A DNA stretch of 64,000 nt, from positions 1,240,001-1,304,000 of the forward strand of contig NZ_CP068564.1 in NCBI RefSeq assembly GCF_016767175.1, written 5' to 3'. Under the pieces are notes generated by a model. It did not search any database. It was not told where the DNA came from and saw nothing but the letters and a program-made list of their open reading frames with translations. Shown here in pieces: positions 40,016 to 49,053 of the stretch. Position 1 is the first letter of the stretch. Each line of letters begins with the position of its first letter. The DNA comes from Keratinibaculum paraultunense (lineage in GTDB: Bacteria > Bacillota > Clostridia > Tissierellales > Tepidimicrobiaceae). The position numbers and the translations under genes are program-made.

Positions 40016-41180
40016 TAGCTTTACTACCACCTAAATGAATTTTATTAAATAAATCTGCATCATAATGATACATATTATCATTTTTATCTTCATGAACTTT
40101 TATTGCTATATCTATCATATTATCTATCAGCTCTTTAAAAGAGTATCCTTTTCCTTCCCATAGATAAAAAGCAATAGAACCAGGCAAAGTATTAATTTCA
40201 TTTACATATATTTTTCCATCCTTAGCTAAAAGGAAATCTATCCTAGCATTTCCCCTTCCATCAATAGATATAAAAGATTTTTTAGCAATGTCTTCTATTT
40301 TCTCCCTTATATTATCATCTATATCTGCTGGAATTATTCTTCTACTTCCTTCTTTTCCTGTTCCTTTAACATTGCTATTTATATATTTATCTTCAAAAGT
40401 TAATATCTCCTCCCAACCTAAGGGTTCTTCACATAATGAAGCTATCACATTATCATCGTAACCCATCACTGCACAATTTATTTCTCTTGGATTTTCTACA
40501 GATTTTTCTACTATTATCTTTCTATCATATCTTGTAGCAATCTCCATTGCTTTAATAAATCCATCTTTATCCTTAGCTTTAGATATACCTATACTTGAAC
40601 CAAGATTAGCTGGTTTTACAAACACTGGATAATCTAAACTTTCTTCAATTATATTTATTATTCTTTCTTGGTTTTCTATCCATTCTTTTCTATAGAACCA
40701 TCTGTAATCTACTATAGGAAGATTATTAGCTTTAAATACATCCTTCATAATTATCTTATCCATTCCCACTGATGAAGCTAATACACCAGAGCCTACATAA
40801 GGGATATTCATAAGCTCAAATAATCCTTGAATAGTACCGTCTTCCCCATTTGTCCCATGTATTGTAGGAAATACTACATCTATTTTATCTATTATTTTTT
40901 TCTTAAACAGCCCAATATTTTCTGGATGATTGTATAAATTATGATCATTTGTTATAGGTGTTAATATCACTTCTTGTATATCATCTAATTTGTTTTCTTT
41001 GAAATTTTTAAATTCCATTAAACTTTCCCCTGTAAACCATTTGCCTTTTTTATTAATATAGATTGGGATTATATGATATTTGTCCCTATCCATATTTTCT
41101 ATCACTTGAAGCCCTGTTATTACTGATACTTCATGTTCCACACTACGCCCACCAAATACAACTGCTACTCGTTTTTTCAA
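40005..41180 (-). CDS. ddl: D-alanine--D-alanine ligase
   Basis: An ATP-grasp enzyme that joins two D-alanines for the peptidoglycan stem peptide. Visible motifs are VAVVFGGRSVEHEVSVITG at the N-terminus, GSGVLASSVGMDK, the glycine-rich LGSSIGISKAKD and the metal site RIDFLLAKDG...VNEINTLPGS. At 391 residues it is slightly longer than E. coli DdlB but usual for Clostridia. It starts 12 bases after the MurF-like gene, whose product uses D-Ala-D-Ala. I see no clear sign of a D-Lac (VanA-type) ligase, though sequence by eye cannot exclude it. Confidence 0.93.
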   Translation of the reverse strand: MKKRVAVVFGGRSVEHEVSVITGLQVIENMDRDKYHIIPIYINKKGKWFTGESLMEFKNFKENKLDDIQEVILTPITNDHNLYNHPENIGLFKKKIIDKIDVVFPTIHGTNGEDGTIQGLFELMNIPYVGSGVLASSVGMDKIIMKDVFKANNLPIVDYRWFYRKEWIENQERIINIIEESLDYPVFVKPANLGSSIGISKAKDKDGFIKAMEIATRYDRKIIVEKSVENPREINCAVMGYDDNVIASLCEEPLGWEEILTFEDKYINSNVKGTGKEGSRRIIPADIDDNIREKIEDIAKKSFISIDGRGNARIDFLLAKDGKIYVNEINTLPGSIAFYLWEGKGYSFKELIDNMIDIAIKVHEDKNDNMYHYDADLFNKIHLGGSKAKKM

Positions 41181-41192
41181 TTGATTACCCTC

Positions 41193-42839
41193 CTATTCTT
41201 CATAATTATCTGGTAAATCATTTTCAAATAATATTACATCTTTAGGTTTTGCTATTTTTTGAATCACTTGTGTAGCTTCATCTAAATCTTTTACAACAAA
41301 TATATTATTTTCATTATAATCTACTTCCATTAATCCTTCATATATAGGAATAGTTCGTTTCTTGCCTACTAAAATAACATAGTCACATACCTTACCTATA
41401 TTTACTCCAAATTCTCTATTTGCTTCAGCTTCTTTTTCTCCCAATTCCACCATACCTGGAGTTACAATAATTTTTCTACCTTCTTTAAATTGACTTAATA
41501 CGTCTAAAGCTGCTTTTGCACCTATGGGATTAGAATTAAATGCATCATCAATTATTATTATTCCAGTTCCTGGATTTATTATATCTAATCTATGAGGAAT
41601 AGGTTCTATTTTTTGTATACCTCGTTTAATCTCTTCAAAATTCATTCCCATAGCCACAGCCACACTAACCCCTGCTAATATATTATAGATATTATGCTTA
41701 CCTAATAGTTTTGTAGTGCATCTTATGCTGTTTCCTTTTTTATCCTTTATAGTAAATGTAGAACCTAGTTCAGATACCTCTACATCTTCAGCATATATAT
41801 CTAATTCTTCAATATTTTCCATACCATATAATATTTTTTCTTTAAAGGTCTTATCAGCTAATTTTTTTACATATTCATTATCATAATTGAATATGGCTAT
41901 CCCATCAATAGACAATTCTTCTATTAATTCATATTTGGTTTTCATTATATTGTCTATATTTTTAAAAGTTTCTAAATGAGCAGGTCCAATAGAAGTAATA
42001 ACTCCTATTTTAGGTTTAGTAAGTTGAACTAACTCTTTAATATCTCCTATATTTCTAGCACCCATTTCAGCTATAAATACTTGATATTCCTCAGTTAATT
42101 CATTATTTATAACCTTGCTTAATCCCATAGGAGTATTATAACTTTCTGGAGTACTAAGCACTTTATACCTTTGTTTTAATATGGTACTAGTTATAAATTT
42201 AGTACTAGTTTTACCAAAACTACCAGTTATACCTATAACATATAAATCCTCCATGGAATCTATCTTTTCTTGCGCTTGCCGAAAATACCATCTATTGATA
42301 CTATCTTCAACAGGTTTAATCAATATATTGGATACATACATAGTTTCCGGTTGAAAATAATATAGTAGAGTTCCAATAAATAATACTATTGGGGAACATA
42401 ATATAGCATCATTTATACTTTTAACGCATATTGTACGTATTATTAACAATAAAACAATATTTAATATTAAATTAGTTATATAAAGCCTTGTAGCACGTTT
42501 AGTAAATACCAAAGGTTTTTTTGCTTCCTCATCCTTAGTTCTTGCCAAAAACATACATAAGGTCCATACAATATAGAAAGCATAAAGTACAAATATATTA
42601 AACTGTGTTCCTTTCCTAAATAATATAATATAAATTAAGTATACTATAGTCATAATAGAAATAATTTTCATAGATTTTTTCAATTTGTCATCATAAGCTT
42701 TGCCACTTTTTGAAAGCCATTTTCTATATTCGTCATTTTTATATCCTTCTAATTGTATCATATGTAAGAAAAATTTTGATCTATCCATTAGAAAGTATAC
42801 CCATAAAAGAATTAGTAAAAAAGCTATTAGCTTATTCAA
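41193..42839 (-). CDS. Membrane-anchored MurF-like Mur ligase
   Basis: This protein of about 548 residues has an N-terminal membrane domain with about five hydrophobic segments (residues 2-165). A Mur ligase core follows: P-loop GITGSFGKTSTKFITSTIL near 205, MGARNIGDIKEL, TSIGPAHLETF and a C-terminal ligase domain (DDAFNSNPIGAKAALDVL). The usual MurF N-terminal UDP-binding domain is not evident. Next to ddl, addition of D-Ala-D-Ala to UDP-MurNAc-tripeptide is the most likely role. GGAGG is eight bases before a TTG at 42839, which I prefer to the GTG at 42854 that overlaps that site. Confidence 0.83.
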   Translation of the reverse strand: MNKLIAFLLILLWVYFLMDRSKFFLHMIQLEGYKNDEYRKWLSKSGKAYDDKLKKSMKIISIMTIVYLIYIILFRKGTQFNIFVLYAFYIVWTLCMFLARTKDEEAKKPLVFTKRATRLYITNLILNIVLLLIIRTICVKSINDAILCSPIVLFIGTLLYYFQPETMYVSNILIKPVEDSINRWYFRQAQEKIDSMEDLYVIGITGSFGKTSTKFITSTILKQRYKVLSTPESYNTPMGLSKVINNELTEEYQVFIAEMGARNIGDIKELVQLTKPKIGVITSIGPAHLETFKNIDNIMKTKYELIEELSIDGIAIFNYDNEYVKKLADKTFKEKILYGMENIEELDIYAEDVEVSELGSTFTIKDKKGNSIRCTTKLLGKHNIYNILAGVSVAVAMGMNFEEIKRGIQKIEPIPHRLDIINPGTGIIIIDDAFNSNPIGAKAALDVLSQFKEGRKIIVTPGMVELGEKEAEANREFGVNIGKVCDYVILVGKKRTIPIYEGLMEVDYNENNIFVVKDLDEATQVIQKIAKPKDVILFENDLPDNYEE

Positions 42840-42886
42840 TAAATTCACCTCCACATAACCCCTTTACAAATATTATACTTACTTAT

Positions 42887-43654
42887 CTACTTATTTGGTA
42901 GTAAAAAAGCATTAAGTATTATAGAAAATTCATTAAATTTATCTAAATATGAATAATGTCCTGCTCCTTTTAGCACTACTAATCCACTATCAGGTATTTC
43001 CTTTTCCATGATCTTACCCATATATAGGGGAGTAGCTGTATCTTCATCTCCCCAAATCAACAATGTAGGTGCTTGTATGGTTTTTAATAAAGGTTTTAAG
43101 TTTTCGTTAACCACCTTTACTAATATTTTCCTCATTATTCCTTGGGCAGCTTTGTAATCATCTGAACCAAATTTTCTATAAAACCTTTCCATCTTACTTT
43201 TTTCGTCTACCCAGAAAAAAACTCCTTTGTATATAGCCTTTAATAGTTTAAAACTATATACCTTAATATAATATTTTAAACCTCTCTTTGGAATTAATCC
43301 TGCACTATCTATAAGTACTATTTTATCAACTATTTCTGGATATAAACTTCCTAACCATATAGAAATTTTTCCTCCAAAAGAATGACCTATTAATATTACC
43401 CTTTTCATTTCCATATAATCAATAAATTTCTTTACAATTTCAGCATATTCTTTAGAACCATATACTTCCTTCGGTTCATCACTACTGCCAAATCCAGGTA
43501 AATCCAATGCATATACCTTAAAATTTGACTTTAAAAGATTGATTATAGGCATGACAGTATCTATATTAGCTCCCCACCCATGAAGAACTAGTACATCTTG
43601 ACCTTCTCCTTCACATATATAGTTTATTTTCATATCTTCGATAGTTATTTTCAT
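42887..43654 (-). CDS. Alpha/beta hydrolase
   Basis: A 255-residue single-domain hydrolase. The nucleophile elbow is GHSFGG (near residue 93), preceded by VLHGWGANIDTV with the oxyanion HGW. The acid lies in LLIWGDEDTATP and the His in GAGHYSYLDK. It lies 47 bases upstream of the MurF-like gene in the same direction, so it is probably the first gene of an operon with murF and ddl. The substrate is unknown; an esterase or lipase-like role is possible. Confidence 0.87.
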   Translation of the reverse strand: MKITIEDMKINYICEGEGQDVLVLHGWGANIDTVMPIINLLKSNFKVYALDLPGFGSSDEPKEVYGSKEYAEIVKKFIDYMEMKRVILIGHSFGGKISIWLGSLYPEIVDKIVLIDSAGLIPKRGLKYYIKVYSFKLLKAIYKGVFFWVDEKSKMERFYRKFGSDDYKAAQGIMRKILVKVVNENLKPLLKTIQAPTLLIWGDEDTATPLYMGKIMEKEIPDSGLVVLKGAGHYSYLDKFNEFSIILNAFLLPNK

Positions 43655-43791
43655 ACCCTATACCTTCCTTTAACTATAAATAAATAGATTTAAACATATC
43701 CTATCACAATATTATTAACAAATTTTATATAATATAACAAATCCAATATTTTTATATAAAATAACAATATTAATTATTAATTATATCATAT

Positions 43792-43820
43792 AAAAATCCC
43801 TTCCTGAGGAAGGGATTTTT
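43792..43820. terminator. Terminator after hppA
   Basis: A perfect 13-base-pair stem (AAAAATCCCTTCC / GGAAGGGATTTTT) with a 3-base loop, just past the pyrophosphatase stop. It is symmetrical and could work on both strands. Confidence 0.82.
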
Positions 43821-43821
43821 A

Positions 43822-45834
43822 TTATTTAAATAAATTTAATAATATTCCACCATAATTTAAGAAAAGCTGTGCAAATACTAGGGATACAATGGTCATCAAC
43901 TTTATAAGTATATTTAATGATGGTCCTGAAGTATCTTTGAATGGATCTCCTACTGTATCTCCAACTACTGCTGCCTTATGAGCTTCGCTACCCTTGCCAC
44001 CATGGTTTCCTTCTTCTATATACTTCTTAGCGTTATCCCAAGCTCCTCCAGCATTTGCCATAAATATAGCCATAAGTACACCTGTAATTAATGCTCCAGC
44101 TATAAGTCCTCCTAAAGCCTCTGGACCTAGTAATAGCCCAATTAATACAGGTACAATTACTGCCAATACTCCTGGTATTACCATTTCCTTTAGTGCTGCT
44201 TTTGTACTTATATCAACACAAGTACTGTAATCTGGCGTTGCTTTACCTTCCATTATCCCTGGAATTTCTTTAAATTGTCTCCTTACTTCTTCTATCATAC
44301 TAAAAGCAGCCTTCCCAACTGCTTCCATAGTCATAGCTGAAAATAGAAATGGTAACATTCCTCCTATAAACAAACCTGCAATTACATCTGGTTCTGTTAA
44401 GTTTATTCCACTTAAATGTACTGCTTGAGTATAAGAAGCAAATAATGCTAAAGCTGTTAAAGCTGCCGAACCTATTGCAAATCCCTTACCTACTGCAGCT
44501 GTTGTATTCCCAACAGAGTCTAATTTATCTGTAATATCCCTTACTTCTTCTGGTAAATCACACATCTCTGCAATTCCGCCAGCATTGTCAGCAATTGGAC
44601 CATATGCATCTACTGCAATAGTCATACCTGCTGTTGAAAGCATTCCTACTGCTGCTAAAGCTATACCATATAATCCTGAAATTGGTTCTGATAAACCTCC
44701 TGATGCATAAAATGCAACCAATATACCAATAGCTATCACTATAATTGGACCTCCAGTGGACATCATACCAACGGACAAACCTGCAATTATATTGGTACCA
44801 GCACCTGTTTCTGATTCACTTGCAATTCTTTTTACTGGTACATAATCTGCTGATGTATAATATTCAGTAATTCTAGCAATTATAAGACCTACTGCTAAAC
44901 CAGCCAAAATAGCTATAAAAGGCTTGGTTGAATCTAAAATACTTCTACTTAAAATAAATGCAAATATAACTGTTATAATAGATGAAACTAGCGTTCCATT
45001 GTTTAATGCCTTTTGAGGATCTTTATCTCCTCTTACAAAATAAACTCCTATAATGGAAGCTAATATTCCTACCGAAGATAAAGCTAAAGCAAACTTAACC
45101 CCTTTTTCACCATAAGCTGCTAATCCTAACGTGATTGCAGATATTATGGCTCCTACATAAGATTCAAATAAATCAGCACCCATACCTGCTACGTCTCCTA
45201 CATTATCTCCAACATTATCAGCTATTACTGCAGGATTTCTTGGGTCGTCTTCAGGAATACCTGCTTCTACTTTACCTACTAAGTCAGCACCTACATCAGC
45301 TGCTTTAGTATATATTCCTCCACCTACTCTAGCAAATAACGCTATAGATGAAGCTCCTAAACCAAAACCTGTGATAATAGATGGATCTGGAAACAACATA
45401 TATAGTACTGATACTCCTATTACACCTAGCCCAACAACACACATACCCATTACTGATCCACCAGAAAAAGCTACATTTAGTGCTTCATTCATGCCTTTTT
45501 CCTTAGCCGCGTTGGTAGTTCTTACATTAGCTCTTGTAGCTACTCTCATACCAAAATATCCAGCAAATACAGAGAACATAGCTCCTAATATGAAAGATAT
45601 TGCTGTTTGCCAATTAATTGCTACTATTAATATGATAAATAGAACAACAACAAATATAGAAAGTGCTCTATACTCTCGTTTTAAAAATGCCATAGCTCCT
45701 TCTTCTATAAAAGATGCTATTTCTTTCATCCTGTCATTGCCAGGACTCATCTTTTCTATATAGTTCGCTTTATAAAGAGCAAATAATAATGCAAGTATAC
45801 CAACTATTGGTGCACCTATCATTACAAAATCCAT
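43822..45834 (-). CDS. hppA: Membrane-bound ion-pumping pyrophosphatase, K+-dependent
   Basis: A polytopic protein of 670 residues, about 16 helices, that couples pyrophosphate hydrolysis to H+ or Na+ export. The catalytic [21 protein letters not shown] motif and [18 protein letters not shown] are present. The residues that set potassium dependence read [10 protein letters not shown], with Ala and Gly where K+-independent enzymes have Lys and Thr, so it should be K+-dependent. I cannot decide between Na+ and H+ pumping by eye. It starts 20 bases after secG, an uncommon partner. Confidence 0.95.
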   Translation of the reverse strand: MDFVMIGAPIVGILALLFALYKANYIEKMSPGNDRMKEIASFIEEGAMAFLKREYRALSIFVVVLFIILIVAINWQTAISFILGAMFSVFAGYFGMRVATRANVRTTNAAKEKGMNEALNVAFSGGSVMGMCVVGLGVIGVSVLYMLFPDPSIITGFGLGASSIALFARVGGGIYTKAADVGADLVGKVEAGIPEDDPRNPAVIADNVGDNVGDVAGMGADLFESYVGAIISAITLGLAAYGEKGVKFALALSSVGILASIIGVYFVRGDKDPQKALNNGTLVSSIITVIFAFILSRSILDSTKPFIAILAGLAVGLIIARITEYYTSADYVPVKRIASESETGAGTNIIAGLSVGMMSTGGPIIVIAIGILVAFYASGGLSEPISGLYGIALAAVGMLSTAGMTIAVDAYGPIADNAGGIAEMCDLPEEVRDITDKLDSVGNTTAAVGKGFAIGSAALTALALFASYTQAVHLSGINLTEPDVIAGLFIGGMLPFLFSAMTMEAVGKAAFSMIEEVRRQFKEIPGIMEGKATPDYSTCVDISTKAALKEMVIPGVLAVIVPVLIGLLLGPEALGGLIAGALITGVLMAIFMANAGGAWDNAKKYIEEGNHGGKGSEAHKAAVVGDTVGDPFKDTSGPSLNILIKLMTIVSLVFAQLFLNYGGILLNLFK

Positions 45835-45854
45835 ATTAATATACCTCCTTTTTC

Positions 45855-46082
45855 TTATTGTATTGCTGCAAGTACTATTGCAGATATCATAAACACAATT
45901 GCAGAAATTGTGGTTATTTTTCTAAGAGTTGCTTCCATAGTTCTCGCTCTTGTTTTACCCCAAATCTTTTCAGCACCACCACTGATAGCTCCTAAACCTT
46001 CTGATTTGCTCTCCTGAAATAATACTGTTACAATTAATAGAATACTAGATATAAGAATTAAAACTGAAAAAAAGATAGTCAT
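45855..46082 (-). CDS. secG: Protein-export membrane protein SecG
   Basis: A 75-residue protein with two membrane helices (about 2-22 and 53-73) separated by the loop [20 protein letters not shown], which is the SecG signature. It is the small accessory subunit of the SecYEG translocon. The ATG at 46082 follows GGGGGTG at five bases; an ATG at 46142 has no such site. secG often precedes rnr-smpB in Firmicutes; here five other genes (hppA, the hydrolase, murF, ddl) intervene. Confidence 0.93.
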   Translation of the reverse strand: MTIFFSVLILISSILLIVTVLFQESKSEGLGAISGGAEKIWGKTRARTMEATLRKITTISAIVFMISAIVLAAIQ

Positions 46083-46144
46083 ATTTACACCCCCTATATT
46101 GTGATGGAAAATTATATCATTTATATCATACCATAAACACAATT

Positions 46145-46173
46145 ATTTTATCATAGAAAACATGTAAAATCAA
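46145..46173 (-). promoter_or_regulatory. Putative sigma-A promoter of secG-hppA
   Basis: On the minus strand TTGATT (46168-46173), a 17-base spacer, then TAAAAT (46145-46150) preceded by TGA, an extended -10. It lies about 60 bases before the secG start. Confidence 0.55.
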
Positions 46174-46355
46174 CAAACATATTTCTTCTAGAGTTTCCCC
46201 ATTCTAGAGAAATCAAACATATGTGACACAGACCTCTGAAAAATTATCTATGAATATTGTTGTGGTTTTCTTAAATAATTAAATGATAATACCCCACTTC
46301 TCATAATAACTTTCTACCATTGATATTAGAATATATTGTTTTTCGGGTATATATC

Positions 46356-46862
46356 TCAGTACCTAAACTCGTGTTTATCTACTTTTATCTTTTGATTATT
46401 TATTTCTCCTTTCCATGGTTTACGTATTTCGATTAAGTTTAAAACATTGTATCCTCTTTTATCCAAGAATTTAATTATTCCATCATTATTTGGATGAACC
46501 CAATTATATACCGTATCACCTCCAAGTTTTTCTGCTACCTTTTCTGCTTCATTAAATAGTAATGAAGCTATACCCCTTCTTCTATATTCTGGTAATACAT
46601 AAAGAGACTCTGCCCAAACAATATCTCTTTCCACCTTACAAACCAAATACCCTACTATTATATTTCCTTTGTCTTCTGCAATAAATATAGGATATTTATT
46701 ATCTATGTAATCTCTCAATTCTTCCTTTGCCATATCCATATTTTGCTCTTTTTCAATCCCTTTTAATCCCGCTAGATCTACTCTAAAATTTGCAATTAAT
46801 TCTATAATAGCTTCTTTATCTTTTTCTTGGAAAGTGCGTATATTTGTTTTAATTTTAGACAT
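46356..46862 (-). CDS. GNAT family N-acetyltransferase
   Basis: A 168-residue acetyltransferase with the acetyl-CoA loop VLPEYRRRGIASLLFNEAEKVA and the C-terminal NWVHPNNDGIIKFLDKRGYNVL block. AAAAGGAG lies before the ATG. It stands alone, with gaps of more than 200 bases on both sides. The substrate is unknown; single GNAT proteins of this type may act on protein N-termini, polyamines or antibiotics. Confidence 0.87.
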   Translation of the reverse strand: MSKIKTNIRTFQEKDKEAIIELIANFRVDLAGLKGIEKEQNMDMAKEELRDYIDNKYPIFIAEDKGNIIVGYLVCKVERDIVWAESLYVLPEYRRRGIASLLFNEAEKVAEKLGGDTVYNWVHPNNDGIIKFLDKRGYNVLNLIEIRKPWKGEINNQKIKVDKHEFRY

Positions 46863-47079
46863 TAATATTCACTCCTTTTCGCTTTACAAAAATTATACAA
46901 TTTATGTTATCTTTAATTTTTTATATCCATGTTGGGATTTAAATTTTCTCTTTCATACAATTTGTATAGACCATGTATATCCTAAATAAGACAACCTTTT
47001 TTTATTATTTATAATCCTTTTCCAATATTACCTTCTATTATTTCTAATTTTGCTTTTTGATACATTCCTTCCCATATCA

Positions 47080-47964
47080 TTAAAATCTTCTCAATGTATC
47101 TATCTCAAAAGTCCATTCTGGGGTTTTCAATTTTTCTTTATCTTTTAGTGAATACCAAGGACTCATGTTTTCATCATTAGGATTGATAAGTATTTGGGTT
47201 TGTTGGGCTGGCATATAGGATTGAGCTATGATAAAGATTTTTTCATTGGCATTATTCATTGCCATATCTACAATAATAACAGCATGACCAGGGCTTCCAC
47301 CAATAATAAATACATCGCCAATTTTCATATCTTCAATATCAACCCTATCCATTTCTTTTTCTAAGGACAAAGTTCCAGAATAAGCAAATACCATATCCAT
47401 AAATTTTCTAAAATCCTCATAGGTATTAGATGGTTCGGTTCCTTTATAATAGCTTACATCATTTCCTTCCACTTTAATTCTATATCCTTCCATCCACTTA
47501 CTGTACTCTGCTGTAAAGCCAGATACAAAATTGAATTTAATATCCTCATAATCTCCAATAGAATATAAATATTCTCCACGTAAAAGCATGATAGCATCAG
47601 CACATTGATGAAGATTCCTGTCCCCAATGTCAACATCTATTACACTATCGTACACTCCCTTTGATGGCTTTTCCCTACCATTATAATACAATGCCTTTTC
47701 TCCATAGGGCTTTAACTTTTGATTTCTCAAAAATTCTTCAAAGCTGCCTTTGTTTACCTTAACCCTTGTAAACCCATCTGGAGTTGAATACCTAGTTCCA
47801 ATTGTACTACCTTCAGGAATGACATGACTAGTATTTTTATTTACTTCATTCTTTTCTGTTAAACTATGGCGAGAAGACGGTTCTGAGTTGTTATCAATTG
47901 ATCTACAGCTGGTTAACAAAACTAGAAAAATAATAATAAAAAAAATGCTAAGCTTTCTCATCAT
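47080..47964 (-). CDS. DUF4846 family lipoprotein
   Basis: A 294-residue secreted protein. The signal peptide (MMRKLSIFFIIIFLVLLTSC) ends in a lipobox with Cys at about 20, so it should be lipid-anchored. The mature part fits DUF4846: IPEGSTIGTRYSTPDGFTRV, YYNGREKPSKGVYDSVIDVD, LHQCADAIMLLRGEYL and GDVFIIGGSPGHAVIIVDMA. The last block resembles NlpC/CHAP-type folds, with conserved Cys and His (QCADA; GHAVIIVD). A peptidase-like role is possible but unproven. AAGGTG precedes the ATG. Confidence 0.8.
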   Translation of the reverse strand: MMRKLSIFFIIIFLVLLTSCRSIDNNSEPSSRHSLTEKNEVNKNTSHVIPEGSTIGTRYSTPDGFTRVKVNKGSFEEFLRNQKLKPYGEKALYYNGREKPSKGVYDSVIDVDIGDRNLHQCADAIMLLRGEYLYSIGDYEDIKFNFVSGFTAEYSKWMEGYRIKVEGNDVSYYKGTEPSNTYEDFRKFMDMVFAYSGTLSLEKEMDRVDIEDMKIGDVFIIGGSPGHAVIIVDMAMNNANEKIFIIAQSYMPAQQTQILINPNDENMSPWYSLKDKEKLKTPEWTFEIDTLRRF

Positions 47965-47980
47965 TAACTCACACCTTCTA

Positions 47981-48103
47981 TTATGTATTATTTAAATATT
48001 CCAATTCATATCTCATTACTAATTCGTATCCATCATCATCTTCTGATTTACGCCTAAAACCTAAACTATTATATAATTTCTCAGCAATATAATCATCTTC
48101 TAT
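47981..48103 (-). pseudogene. C-terminal remnant of a GNAT acetyltransferase
   Basis: After a TGA, 40 codons read IAEKLYNSLGFRRKSEDDDG then YELVMRYELEYLNNT, the typical last strand and helix of a GNAT protein. The rest of the gene is absent, so it is a remnant. Confidence 0.65.
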
Positions 48104-48371
48104 TCACTTAATACATTAATTTTCTGTATATTTTATAACATTATAACATAAGTAAAACATTTCTCCTATCTTAATTATTAATACTTAAATAAATTTACTC
48201 ACAAAGATAAGAAAAAACTATGGTTTGCCATAAAAAGATGGAGAATTTATGGAAGGATAATGAATGAATTTCTATTGTAATTAGAAAGCCTAGAATATTT
48301 TAAAAATAAAAAGAAAAAATATTCCAAAGAAATTTTCAGAGACTATAATTAATTTCATGTTTTTTTAAATA
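48104..48371. other. Gene-free stretch
   Basis: About 270 AT-rich bases between the GNAT remnant and the terminator of the repeat protein. I see no coding or structural signal. Confidence 0.5.
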
Positions 48372-48423
48372 AAAGAGCTTATTAAGCCCTTTTATAATAT
48401 TGTTTAGGCTTAATAAGCTTTTT
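48372..48423 (-). terminator. Terminator of the tandem-repeat gene
   Basis: A 13-base-pair stem (AGCTTATTAAGCC / GGCTTAATAAGCT) around an 18-base loop, with T-runs on both sides, 16 bases past the stop. Confidence 0.7.
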
Positions 48424-48438
48424 AACATTGTCCCATCT

Positions 48439-48957
48439 TTAACGTATAGCTTTCAATTTAGCAATATCGTAGGCATTTTTGGTTGTCAACATCTCCATTG
48501 TACTTAAATCATTTCGTAATTCTATTAGTTCATCATATACAGTTTGAATTTCTACATGAAGTTCTTCTGCTAATACATTTAAATCTTCTTTAGTGGCAAG
48601 ATCTTTTATGTCATCCTTAGTTACAAAGTCTTTCAAATCATCTTTAGTTGCAAATGCCTTTATGTCATCCTTAGTTGCAAAATCTTTCAAATCATCCTTA
48701 GTTGCAAATGCCTTTAAGTCATCTTTGGTTGCAAAATCTTTCAAATCATCCTTAGTTGCAAATGCCTTTAAGTCATCTTTGGTTGCAAAATCTTTCAAAT
48801 CATCCTTAGTTGCAAATGCCTTTAAGTCATCTTTGGTTGCAAAGTCTTTCAAATCATCCTTGGTTGCCATAGTTTCTTTTACATCTTTAATTTCCGTCTG
48901 CATACCTTGAACTTCTACATATAACTTTTCTAGTAAATCATACACCTTTTCTTCCAT
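48439..48957 (-). CDS. Coiled-coil protein of nine-residue tandem repeats
   Basis: A protein of about 172 residues built around eleven copies of a nine-residue unit (ATKDDLKDF alternating with ATKDDLKAF). A helical N-terminal region (MEEKVYDLLEKLYVEVQGMQ) and a coiled C-terminal region (LAEELHVEIQTVYDELIEL) flank them. No membrane segment or signal peptide is seen. Similar repeats occur in phage- and plasmid-borne coiled-coil proteins of unknown function. The ATG at 48957 has GGAGGTG about ten bases upstream, and an ATG at 48984 is an alternative. The coding repeats are nearly identical, so copy number may change by slippage. Confidence 0.75.
   Translation of the reverse strand: MEEKVYDLLEKLYVEVQGMQTEIKDVKETMATKDDLKDFATKDDLKAFATKDDLKDFATKDDLKAFATKDDLKDFATKDDLKAFATKDDLKDFATKDDIKAFATKDDLKDFVTKDDIKDLATKEDLNVLAEELHVEIQTVYDELIELRNDLSTMEMLTTKNAYDIAKLKAIR
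48571..48867 (-). repeat. Eleven 27-bp coding tandem repeats
   Basis: The units encode A/V-T-K-D/E-D-L/I-K/N-x-x. Neighbouring units pair into a 54-base higher-order repeat, and the central copies are almost identical at the DNA level. The outer copies are more diverged (VTKDDIKDL, ATKEDLNVL), as expected for central expansion. Confidence 0.85.
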
Positions 48958-49053
48958 CCTCGGACCCACCTCCGATATATTCATATCTAGATTATATCAT
49001 TTATTTACTATAAAACTCAATAAATAAACAAATTTTATAAACTACTAATATTC

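Noticed and set aside
40005-41180. VanA-type D-Ala-D-Lac resistance ligase
   Set aside because: No vanH, vanX or regulator genes are nearby, and it sits with a MurF-like gene as a housekeeping ddl does.
48571-48867. CRISPR-like regular repeats
   Set aside because: The units are contiguous, without spacers, and encode an in-frame nine-residue protein repeat.
48593-48910. Antisense reading frame over the tandem repeats
   Set aside because: It is a mirror of the coding repeats, with no ribosome binding site; the minus-strand gene has one and flanking coiled-coil sequence.
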